Below are positions 1-5,351 of a DNA stretch of 5,430 nucleotides, in pieces. The notes beneath the pieces were generated by a model. The model was not told the origin of the DNA. It made no database searches and saw nothing but the letters and a program-made list of their open reading frames with translations. Position numbers and translations under genes: made by a program. The stretch lies in NCBI GenBank assembly GCA_947465275.1, contig CANIAI010000186.1:1-5430 (forward strand). Reading direction: 5' to 3'. Numbering within the stretch: position 1 is the first letter of the stretch; every line of letters starts with the position of its first letter. This stretch comes from Acidobacteriota bacterium (GTDB lineage Bacteria > Acidobacteriota > Vicinamibacteria > Vicinamibacterales > UBA2999).

Positions 1-888
1 GCGATCGCGAGTCCGCACATCCAGAAGACCGGGCTCGCGCTCGTCGGCTTCCACGAGTATCTGCAGCCGGCACGAATCCTCGTGTTCGGCGAGAGCGAGA
101 TTCGCTATCTCGAGAGCCAGTCGCCAGCGGCCCTCACATCACTCCTCGAGAGCGTGCTCACGCACGAGATCCCGTGTGTCCTCATCACCGGTGGATGGAC
201 GCCGCCGCCGGAACTGCTCGCCGCGTGCGAACGCTTCGGCGTGCCGCTGCTGCGCACGTCCGTCGCCACGCCGCTTGCCATCGCCAAGGTGACCGCGCTG
301 CTCGATGACCGCCTCGCCGTGCGCCAGATGGTGCACGGCGTGTTGATGGACATCCTCGGCCTCGGGGTGCTGATGATCGGCGAGAGCGGCATCGGGAAGA
401 GCGAGTGCGCGCTCGACCTCGTCGTACGTGGACATCGCCTGGTGGCGGACGACACGGTGGAGGTGCGCCGCCGGGGAGAGACGGTGCTGATTGGTACCTG
501 CCCGGAGTTGACGCGCCACCACATGGAGGTACGCGGGCTCGGGCTGATCAACATCCGCGACCTGTTCGGCGTCGCCTCGACGCGGAATTCGAAGCGCGTC
601 GAACTGGTGGTGCGCCTCGAACGCTGGGACGCGGCCCGGACGTACGACCGGCTCGGCCTGGATGAGAACTTCTACGAGATGTTCGGCCTGCGCGTGCCGC
701 TGATCACGATGCCGGTCGCGCCGGGGCGCTCCGTCGCGATCCTCGTCGAGGTGGCGGCGCGCAACCAGTTGCTGCGCGCGCGCGGCGGGAATGCCGCACG
801 CACGCTGGTGGAGCGCCTGGAGCAGGCCCTGCGTGAACAGGACGACGAATCCGAGGCCGAAGACCTCTCGTCAGGGGGACATCGCTGA
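1..888 (+). CDS. hprK: HPr kinase/phosphorylase HprK, 5' end cut by window
   Basis: This bifunctional cytoplasmic enzyme phosphorylates HPr on Ser46 and also removes that phosphate, so it sets how much HPr can serve the PTS relay. The frame is open from base 1 for 295 residues. Its first residues (AIASPHIQKTGLALVGF) align with HprK N-terminal domain sequence, so the GTG at 82 is internal. By comparison with the B. subtilis protein about 27 residues are missing upstream. Counting from the first codon, I see the conserved His112 (VHGV), Walker A GESGIGKS at 127-134, Asp150-Asp151 in LVADDTVEV, the family signature MEVRGLGLINI at 175-185, and the PVAPGR loop ending at Arg243. All key catalytic residues are present, so the enzyme should be active. 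The C-terminal tail is acidic. The stop overlaps the rapZ start by one base (TGATG), which indicates translational coupling. Identification is firm. Confidence 0.96.
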   Translation, partial: AIASPHIQKTGLALVGFHEYLQPARILVFGESEIRYLESQSPAALTSLLESVLTHEIPCVLITGGWTPPPELLAACERFGVPLLRTSVATPLAIAKVTALLDDRLAVRQMVHGVLMDILGLGVLMIGESGIGKSECALDLVVRGHRLVADDTVEVRRRGETVLIGTCPELTRHHMEVRGLGLINIRDLFGVASTRNSKRVELVVRLERWDAARTYDRLGLDENFYEMFGLRVPLITMPVAPGRSVAILVEVAARNQLLRARGGNAARTLVERLEQALREQDDESEAEDLSSGGHR

Positions 889-1805
889 TGCCCGAGAAAC
901 TCGTGCGGCGCAGGAAGGCTGCCGCTCCGGCGAGGCCGAGGCGGGGTACGCGCCGCTTCGTGATCCTGACGGGGCTTTCGGGGGCGGGGAAGTCGCACGC
1001 GATGCGCGCCCTTGAAGACCTCGGCTACTTCTGCGTCGACAACCTGCCGGTGCCGTTGATTCCGACGCTCGCCGGTCTGGCCGCACGCGATGACGCCGGG
1101 CTGGAGAAGGTGGCGATCGTCGTCGACGTCCGGGAGCGGAGCTTCGTCGCCGAATTCCCGAAGCTGTTCCGCAAGCTGAAGGCGCACGCCCGCCTGAAGC
1201 CGACGCTGATCTTCCTCGAGGCGAGCGACTCTGTGCTCGTTCGCCGGTTCAGCGAGACACGGCGTCCCCATCCGCTCGCGCGGGATCGGTCGGTCAGTGA
1301 GGGCATCTCGGAGGAGCGTGCGGCGCTGCAGCCGCTGCGCGGCATGGCCGACCTCATCGTCGACACCACGAACCTGACCGTGCACGAACTGCGCGACACG
1401 TTCATGCGGATGTCTCGCGACGGGCGCAGCCGTGCCGAGATGGTGGTGAACCTGGTCAGCTTCGGCTTCAAGAAGGGCGTGCCCGAGGACGCCGACCTGG
1501 TGTTCGACGTCCGATGCCTGCCGAATCCGCATTTCGTTGACACGCTGCGTCCGATGACCGGACGTGACCGCGAGGTCGTCCGTTACATGCTGAAGCATGG
1601 TGAGACGCGCGAGTTCATCGACAAGCTGACGTCCTTCCTCCGATTCTCCCTTCCGCAGTACGTCAAGGAAGGGAAGAGCTACCTGACGGTGGCCATCGGG
1701 TGCACCGGCGGGCAGCATCGCTCGGTGATGGTGGCTGAGGCGCTCAGGAAGTCGCTCGCCCAGGTGAAGGACGTCCGTCTGAGGGTGAAGCATCGTGACA
1801 GCTGA
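888..1805 (+). CDS. rapZ: RapZ/YvcJ-family nucleotide-binding protein
   Basis: This P-loop protein has 305 residues. In E. coli, RapZ binds glucosamine-6-phosphate and an sRNA to steer RNase E and so control GlmS; in B. subtilis, YvcJ is a nucleotide-binding protein. Visible motifs are Walker A GLSGAGKS at 29-36, DVRER at 80-84, SETRRPHPL at 122-130, FGFKKGVPEDADLVFDVR at 192-209, PNPHF at 212-216 and CTGGQHRS at 272-279. The last two correspond to the E. coli C-terminal domain that binds the amino sugar. The ATG overlaps the hprK stop and has AGGGGGA (873-879) eight bases upstream. About 20 residues rich in Arg and Lys precede the usual N-terminus, and the C-terminus ends RVKHRDS without the basic tail of E. 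coli RapZ. The family assignment is firm. Whether it regulates glmS by RNA in this lineage is unknown, and a signalling role tied to the neighbouring PTS is inferred. Confidence 0.95.
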   Translation: MPEKLVRRRKAAAPARPRRGTRRFVILTGLSGAGKSHAMRALEDLGYFCVDNLPVPLIPTLAGLAARDDAGLEKVAIVVDVRERSFVAEFPKLFRKLKAHARLKPTLIFLEASDSVLVRRFSETRRPHPLARDRSVSEGISEERAALQPLRGMADLIVDTTNLTVHELRDTFMRMSRDGRSRAEMVVNLVSFGFKKGVPEDADLVFDVRCLPNPHFVDTLRPMTGRDREVVRYMLKHGETREFIDKLTSFLRFSLPQYVKEGKSYLTVAIGCTGGQHRSVMVAEALRKSLAQVKDVRLRVKHRDS

Positions 1806-2262
1806 AACGGCGGTGCCCCAGGGCGACGGGGCCGGGTCGACGGATGACGGGGGGATTGGCGTGGTCGTCGTCTCGCACGGGCAGCTCGCGCGCGAACTGC
1901 TGAACGCGGCCGAGACGATCGTCGGCGAGTTGCCCACCTTTGCCGCCGTCTCGATCGGCTGGCATGAAGACACCGAGGACGCCCGGGATGAGATGGCACA
2001 GGCCGTCGCGCGGGTGGAGCACGGGCATGGCGTGCTGATCCTCACCGACATGTTCGGCGGCACCCCGTCCAACCTGGCGTTGACCTTCCTCGTGGAAGGC
2101 CGCGTGGAGGTCATCACCGGTGTGAACCTGCCGATGTTGATCAAGCTGACGACCCTCTCGCGTGGGGGCCGGCTGCTCGACGTGGCCCGTGAGATGCGCG
2201 AGCAGGGCCGGAACGCGATCTGGGTGGCGTCCGACCTGCTGCGCGGCGAGCGGACGAGCTGA
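1795..2262 (+). CDS. PTS EIIA component, mannose/sorbose family, stand-alone
   Basis: This is a 155-residue EIIA domain of the mannose type, which accepts phosphate from HPr on a histidine. Diagnostic segments are VVVVSHGQLA with active-site His28, LTDMFGGTPSN at 83-93 (Asp85 matches the Asp that supports the histidine in E. coli ManX), and VITGVNLPML at 106-115. There is no EIIB domain fused behind it and no EIIB, EIIC or EIID gene nearby, so it is probably a regulatory phosphate acceptor like the ManX-type proteins encoded next to hprK in Alphaproteobacteria. The GTG start at 1795 overlaps rapZ by 11 bases and follows GAGGG (1781-1785). It gives about 20 extra residues (MTAETAVPQGDGAGSTDDGG) before the usual IGVVVVSHG start. 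A later in-frame GTG at 1861 is possible but would trim the first beta-strand. The start is therefore less certain than the family. Confidence 0.92.
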   Translation: MTAETAVPQGDGAGSTDDGGIGVVVVSHGQLARELLNAAETIVGELPTFAAVSIGWHEDTEDARDEMAQAVARVEHGHGVLILTDMFGGTPSNLALTFLVEGRVEVITGVNLPMLIKLTTLSRGGRLLDVAREMREQGRNAIWVASDLLRGERTS

Positions 2263-2268
2263 GCGACG

Positions 2269-2547
2269 ATGCAGACGCGCACGGTGACGGTGTCGAATAC
2301 GCTCGGCCTTCACGCGCGGGCCGCGGCCCGGTTCGTGAACCTCGCCACCCGGTTCTCGTCCCATGTCCGGGTTGCCCGTGGCGACCGGGTCATGGATGGG
2401 AAGAGCATCATGGGCATCCTCCTGCTCGCCGCCGCGCGGGGGACGGTGCTGACCATCACGGCGGACGGCACGGACGAGGTGGACGCCGTCGAGGCGCTCG
2501 TCCAGCTCGTCGCATCGGGCTTCGGGGAGGATACGTGGAACGCCTGA
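2269..2547 (+). CDS. ptsH: HPr phosphocarrier protein (NPr-like), with His15 and Ser46
   Basis: This small cytosolic phosphocarrier has 92 residues, close to the family's usual 85-90. It takes phosphate from Enzyme I on His15 in LGLHARAAA (12-20) and hands it to EIIA. Ser46 in DGKSIMG (43-49) is at the canonical position for HprK, and Ile47 and Met48 keep the hydrophobic patch that kinase and partners bind. The residue after Arg17 is Ala where sugar-PTS HPr has Pro (HARPA). This resembles the NPr proteins of Alphaproteobacteria and supports a regulatory rather than transport role. The ATG lies six bases after the EIIA stop. I see no good Shine-Dalgarno, so translation probably depends on ribosomes arriving from EIIA. 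The 3' end overlaps ptsI by 13 bases. The symbol ptsH is used; npr or ptsO would be equally defensible. Confidence 0.95.
   Translation: MQTRTVTVSNTLGLHARAAARFVNLATRFSSHVRVARGDRVMDGKSIMGILLLAAARGTVLTITADGTDEVDAVEALVQLVASGFGEDTWNA
2524..2530 (+). promoter_or_regulatory. Ribosome binding site for ptsI
   Basis: GGGGAGG ends four bases before the GTG at 2535. It lies inside the last codons of the HPr gene and decides the ptsI start, because the resulting N-terminus (MERLKGIGVSGG) matches the expected Enzyme I beginning. Confidence 0.75.
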
Positions 2548-4310
2548 AGGGAATCGGGGTCTCTGGTGGGGTCGCCGTCGGCGCCGCGCTCGTCGCCATC
2601 CAGCGAACGCAGGTCATCCGGTTCCCGATTGCACCAGACCGTGTCTCCCGGGAACTGTCCGCGCTGGAGCGGGCGCGTCGGCGGTCTCACGAACAGCTGG
2701 TGGGGATTCGCGCGCGCATCGCCGGCCTGCGCGGGCAGGAACTCGCGGCCATCTTCGACGCCCAGTTGCTCATCCTCGATGACCCGATGCTGGTGGGCCG
2801 GGCGGCGACCATCGTGTGCGAGGAGCGTGTCAACGCCGAGTGGGCGGTGCAGCGCGCCTTCGACGAACTGGCGGCCGTGTTCAACGATGTGGCGGATCCG
2901 TACCTGCGGGAGCGCAAGGGCGATCTCCACGACGTCGCGGGCCGCCTCCGCATGAACATGCGGGGAGAGAAGGGCGGCGCCCGCGATCTGCTGCACGACC
3001 TCGATACGCCGTGCGTGCTGGTCGCCGACGAGCTGACGCCATCGGTGGTGGCCCAGCTCGACTGGACGTGCATCCGTGGCTTCGCCACCGACGCGGGCAG
3101 TCGCACGTATCACACCGCGATCCTCGCGCGGTCGTTGGGGGTGCCCGCGGTGGTCGGGCTCCACGATGTCAGCCAGCGCATCCCACCCGGCGCCGCGGTC
3201 GTGATCGACGGCGACACGGGCGACGTGATCATCGACCCCTCGCCGGCCGACCGGCAGGCGGCGGCCTCTCGTGTGCGACAGGAGGAGCGCCCGACCGCCA
3301 CGGCAGCGGGTGGGCCCGCGATCACCCGCGACGGCGTGCGCGTGACGCTGCAGGCCAACATCGAGCGGCCCGAGGACGTCGGTGCCGTGCTGGCTGCCGG
3401 GGGCGAGGGCGTCGGGCTCTTCCGCTCCGAGTTCCTGCTGTCCGGGGGACCTCCGGACATGGCCGGTGAGGATGAGCAGTATCACCTCTACCGGCAGGTC
3501 GTCGAGCGGATGGCGCCGCGTCCCGTCACGATCCGGACGTTCGACATCGACGAGCACCAGCTCGTCCGACCGCCGGTCGATGCGGCACTCGACGCGCGCT
3601 GGTTCAGCGAGCAGGAGCGCCCCGGGCACGCAGGTCTGCGCGGCATCCGGTTCGGCCTGGCGCATCCGGCGATTTTCAAGACGCAGCTTCGGGCGCTGCT
3701 GCGCGCGGCCGTGCATGGCTCGCTTCGGGTGATGTTCCCGTTCGTCTCGTCAGTGCAGGAGGTGCGTGCCGCGAAGGCACTGCTCGAGGAGGCGCGTTCG
3801 GAGTTGCAGGCACGCGGCATCGAGGTGCCCTCCGTTCCTGTGGGCATCATGATCGAAGTGCCGTCCGCGGCGTTCACCTCGGCGATGCTTGGCCGTGAGT
3901 GCGACTTCTTCACGATCGGCACGAACGATCTGATTCAGTACACGCTGGCGGTCGACCGCACGGACGAGCGCGTGTCCGACCGGTACGAGCCGCTCCACCC
4001 GGCGGTCCTGAAGCTGCTGCGGTTGATCCGCCGGGGCGCGCAGCGGAACGGCATCCCCGTGTCCCTCTGCGGAGAGATGGCGTCGGATCCGCTGTTGCTC
4101 CGCCTGCTGCTCGGGTGCGGCCTGACCGAGTTCAGCATGACGCCCGGTGCGCTGCCAATGGCCCGTCGAGTCATTGCCGACGTCGAAGTCCGTGACATGC
4201 AGCGCGTCGCGGCGCGCGTGCTCGCGCTCGGCACGGTGGAGGAGATCGAGCGGTGCCTCGTGGACGCCCTCGGCGGTTCGCGGGAACCGCGTCCGGTCGG
4301 GATACCCTAG
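2535..4310 (+). CDS. ptsI: PTS Enzyme I (phosphoenolpyruvate-protein phosphotransferase)
   Basis: This is the first enzyme of the PTS: it autophosphorylates from PEP and passes phosphate to HPr. At 591 residues it is slightly longer than E. coli EI (575). It has an N-terminal HPr-binding and phosphohistidine region, then a TIM-barrel PEP domain from about residue 265. There is no N-terminal GAF domain, so it is PtsI rather than PtsP. The active histidine is His193 in DAGSRTYHTAI. PEP and metal residues are in place: Arg297 (GLFRSEF), Arg334 (IRTFD), Arg369 (LRGIR), Glu441 (MIEVPS), Asn464-Asp465 (GTNDLIQY), Arg475 and the proton donor Cys512 (LCGEMASD). The usual GGDK after RTxDI is replaced by DEHQ, and roughly nine extra residues lie before Arg369. 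GTG 2535 overlaps HPr by 13 bases and has a strong ribosome binding site. The enzyme is very likely active. Confidence 0.97.
   Translation: MERLKGIGVSGGVAVGAALVAIQRTQVIRFPIAPDRVSRELSALERARRRSHEQLVGIRARIAGLRGQELAAIFDAQLLILDDPMLVGRAATIVCEERVNAEWAVQRAFDELAAVFNDVADPYLRERKGDLHDVAGRLRMNMRGEKGGARDLLHDLDTPCVLVADELTPSVVAQLDWTCIRGFATDAGSRTYHTAILARSLGVPAVVGLHDVSQRIPPGAAVVIDGDTGDVIIDPSPADRQAAASRVRQEERPTATAAGGPAITRDGVRVTLQANIERPEDVGAVLAAGGEGVGLFRSEFLLSGGPPDMAGEDEQYHLYRQVVERMAPRPVTIRTFDIDEHQLVRPPVDAALDARWFSEQERPGHAGLRGIRFGLAHPAIFKTQLRALLRAAVHGSLRVMFPFVSSVQEVRAAKALLEEARSELQARGIEVPSVPVGIMIEVPSAAFTSAMLGRECDFFTIGTNDLIQYTLAVDRTDERVSDRYEPLHPAVLKLLRLIRRGAQRNGIPVSLCGEMASDPLLLRLLLGCGLTEFSMTPGALPMARRVIADVEVRDMQRVAARVLALGTVEEIERCLVDALGGSREPRPVGIP
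4273..4290 (+). other. Hairpin at the 3' end of ptsI
   Basis: GCGGTTC (4273-4279) and GAACCGC (4284-4290) form a perfect 7-bp stem with a GCGG loop, about 18 bases before the ptsI stop codon. No T-run follows. It could attenuate or mark processing between ptsI and the cupin gene, or it may be chance in GC-rich coding sequence. Confidence 0.3.
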
Positions 4311-4361
4311 GTGTGTGCGGTGTTGTCCGGCAGCAGACCGGCGCCGCGACGGACCTGTGAC

Positions 4362-4367
4362 AAAGGA
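4362..4367 (+). promoter_or_regulatory. Ribosome binding site deciding the cupin start
   Basis: AAAGGA lies seven bases before the GTG at 4375. The earlier in-frame GTG at 4357 has no comparable signal, so 4375 is preferred. The resulting protein starts MTRVEKPWGYE, which fits the conserved beginning of this cupin type. Confidence 0.65.
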
Positions 4368-4374
4368 CGATAAC

Positions 4375-4728
4375 GTGACGCGTGTTGAGAAGCCGTGGGG
4401 GTACGAGCTCCACTGGGCCAAGACGGAACGCTATGTGGGGAAGGTGCTGCACATCACGGCGGGGCATGCGCTCAGCCTGCAGTACCACCGGATCAAGGAC
4501 GAGACGATCTACCTGCAGTCGGGGCGGCTGCTGTTCGAGATCGAGGTGAACGGTACCTTGACGCCGCAGGAACTGCGGCCGGGCGACGCCGTGCACGTCG
4601 CTCCGAACACCGTCCATCGGATGACGGCGATCGAGGACTGCGACGTGATGGAAGTGTCGACGCCTGAACTTGACGACGTGGTGCGGCTCGAGGACCGGTA
4701 CGGCCGCGCGGAACAGAAGGGGCAGTAG
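4375..4728 (+). CDS. Small cupin related to mannose-6-phosphate isomerase type II
   Basis: This is a 117-residue single cupin domain. Residues VEKPWGYE (4-11), AGHALSLQYHRIKDETIYLQSG (29-50) and RPGDAVHVAPNTVHRM (68-83) are the entry strand and the two cupin motifs seen in the C-terminal isomerase domain of type II phosphomannose isomerase/GDP-mannose pyrophosphorylases. Likely metal ligands are Gln36 or His38, Glu43 and His81; Gln takes the place of the first His of the general HxH motif, as in that subfamily. The conserved tail STPELDDVVRLEDRYGR (95-111) suggests orthologues share more than the fold. Likely roles are sugar-phosphate isomerisation or sugar binding, but the substrate is not visible. 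It lies 64 bases after ptsI on the same strand, so it may be read with the PTS operon. The fold is firm, while the mannose-6-phosphate assignment is tentative. Confidence 0.85.
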   Translation: MTRVEKPWGYELHWAKTERYVGKVLHITAGHALSLQYHRIKDETIYLQSGRLLFEIEVNGTLTPQELRPGDAVHVAPNTVHRMTAIEDCDVMEVSTPELDDVVRLEDRYGRAEQKGQ

Positions 4729-4743
4729 GTCGCTGGTCGCTCG

Positions 4744-4781
4744 CGGGAACCGGCCGGACCTGCAGGCACGGCCGATTCCCG
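4744..4781. terminator. Hairpin between convergent cupin and ssb genes, probable shared terminator
   Basis: CGGGAACCGGCCG (4744-4756) and CGGCCGATTCCCG (4769-4781) form a 13-bp stem around a 12-base loop. In the plus-strand RNA one pair is a C-A mismatch. In the minus-strand RNA the same pair is G-U, so the stem is uninterrupted for the ssb transcript. It lies 15 bases after the cupin stop and 25 bases after the ssb stop, where a bidirectional terminator is expected. Neither side has a T-run, so it is not a textbook intrinsic terminator. Confidence 0.5.
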
Positions 4782-4782
4782 T

Positions 4783-4796
4783 TCGGAGAGATCCGA
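4783..4796 (+). other. Small hairpin with GAGA tetraloop
   Basis: TCGGA and TCCGA pair around a GAGA (GNRA-type) loop directly after the larger convergent hairpin. It is short, and its role is unknown. It could add stability to the 3' end of the cupin transcript. Confidence 0.25.
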
Positions 4797-4806
4797 GAGG
4801 CGGACG

Positions 4807-5247
4807 CTAGAAGGGGATCTCGTCGTCCGTGAACGGCTCCATCGGCGGTTCGTCCCCGCCTCCGGACATCTGTGATCCGCCGCGGTCCATCGAGCGCCCG
4901 CCGCCGGCGGCGCCGCCGCCCCCGCCGAGCAGGGTGATGCGGTCAGCCTTGATCTCGGTTGTGTAGCGCTTCTGGCCGTCCTTGTCGTCCCACTGGCGGG
5001 TCTGCAGGCGTCCCTCGACGTAGATCTGCTTCCCCTTCGTCAGGTATTCCTGCAGGCTCTCTGCCTGCTTGCCCCAGAGCACGATGCGGTGCCACTCGGT
5101 CTTTTCCTGACGCTGGTTGTTACGGTCGTTCCAGATCTCGGTGGTTGCCAGGTTGAGGGTGGCGACCGCCGCCCCGCCGGGGGTGTACCGAAGCTCGGCG
5201 TTCTTCCCGAGATTTCCGACCAGGATTACCTTGTTGACGCTGCCCAT
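4807..5247 (-). CDS. ssb: Single-stranded DNA-binding protein SSB
   Basis: SSB coats single-stranded DNA in replication, recombination and repair and recruits partner proteins through its acidic tip. The protein has 146 residues. An OB fold occupies about residues 1-107, opening MGSVNKVILVGNLG, with aromatic DNA-contact positions Trp39, Trp52 and Trp86 and the segments EWHRIVLWGK and IYVEGRLQTRQW. A short Gly-rich linker (108-131) follows, and the protein ends DDEIPF, the conserved partner-binding tip. The total is shorter than E. coli SSB (178) because of the linker. ATG 5247 has AAAGGA (5253-5258) five bases upstream. An in-frame GTG at 5295 would add 16 unconserved residues and sits in a hairpin, so it was rejected. 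The gene is convergent with the cupin and follows a minus-strand gene 104 bases upstream, with a structured leader between them. Confidence 0.97.
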   Translation of the reverse strand: MGSVNKVILVGNLGKNAELRYTPGGAAVATLNLATTEIWNDRNNQRQEKTEWHRIVLWGKQAESLQEYLTKGKQIYVEGRLQTRQWDDKDGQKRYTTEIKADRITLLGGGGGAAGGGRSMDRGGSQMSGGGDEPPMEPFTDDEIPF

Positions 5248-5252
5248 CTGTA

Positions 5253-5258
5253 TCCTTT
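5253..5258 (-). promoter_or_regulatory. Ribosome binding site deciding the ssb start
   Basis: On the minus strand AAAGGA lies five bases before ATG 5247. It begins one base after the nearer leader hairpin ends, so the fold of that hairpin could affect ribosome access. Confidence 0.75.
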
Positions 5259-5259
5259 C

Positions 5260-5279
5260 GGACGGGTACGAACCCGTCC
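5260..5279 (-). promoter_or_regulatory. Leader hairpin 1 upstream of ssb
   Basis: On the minus strand GGACGGGT pairs perfectly with ACCCGTCC (8 bp) around a TCGT loop, directly next to the ssb ribosome binding site. It is noncoding for ssb with the chosen start. It may control translation or mRNA stability, or act as a DNA operator. The structure is plain in the sequence; the function is inferred. Confidence 0.45.
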
Positions 5280-5282
5280 CTG

Positions 5283-5303
5283 CGCGTGGCGTCACGCCAC
5301 GCG
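5283..5303 (-). promoter_or_regulatory. Leader hairpin 2 upstream of ssb
   Basis: CGCGTGGCG and CGCCACGCG form a perfect 9-bp stem with a three-base loop, only three bases from hairpin 1. As a dyad it could be a protein-binding operator as well as an RNA hairpin. No T-run follows on the minus strand, so termination of the upstream gene is possible but unsupported. Confidence 0.45.
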
Positions 5304-5351
5304 TGCCTCATCACACTACTGCCACCCCCTGACAGGGGAGGTCATGTCCGC

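Noticed and set aside
82..888. HprK starting at GTG 82
   Set aside because: The frame continues upstream to base 1 with HprK-like residues, so the gene is cut by the window rather than starting there.
672..2282. Very long minus-strand open frame (536 codons) opposite hprK, rapZ and the EIIA
   Set aside because: It is antisense to three well-identified genes, its translation is low-complexity and Arg/Pro/His-rich, and it is what high GC at third codon positions produces.
2310..3716. Long minus-strand open frame (468 codons) opposite HPr and ptsI
   Set aside because: It shows no recognisable motif and fully overlaps firm sense genes; it is a GC-driven shadow frame.
4147..4374. Longer forms of the cupin starting at 4147 or GTG 4357
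   Set aside because: The added residues overlap ptsI or lack conservation, and only GTG 4375 has a good ribosome binding site at proper spacing.
4278..4752. 12-base exact repeat TCGCGGGAACCG at 4278-4289 and 4741-4752 flanking the cupin gene
   Set aside because: A 12-mer match is plausible by chance at this base composition, and there are no mobile-element features between the copies.
4892..4929. GCC/GGC-rich triplet run in ssb
   Set aside because: It encodes the normal Gly-rich linker of SSB and is not an independent repeat element.
5248..5295. SSB extended to a GTG at 5295
   Set aside because: The 16 extra residues are not SSB-like, the start lies in a hairpin, and ATG 5247 has a clear Shine-Dalgarno and the standard N-terminus.
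5326..5338. CCCCT-GAC-AGGGG dyad in the ssb upstream region, considered as a LexA-type site or terminator
   Set aside because: It is only a 5-bp stem, has no T-run, and does not match a SOS box spacing I can defend for this lineage.
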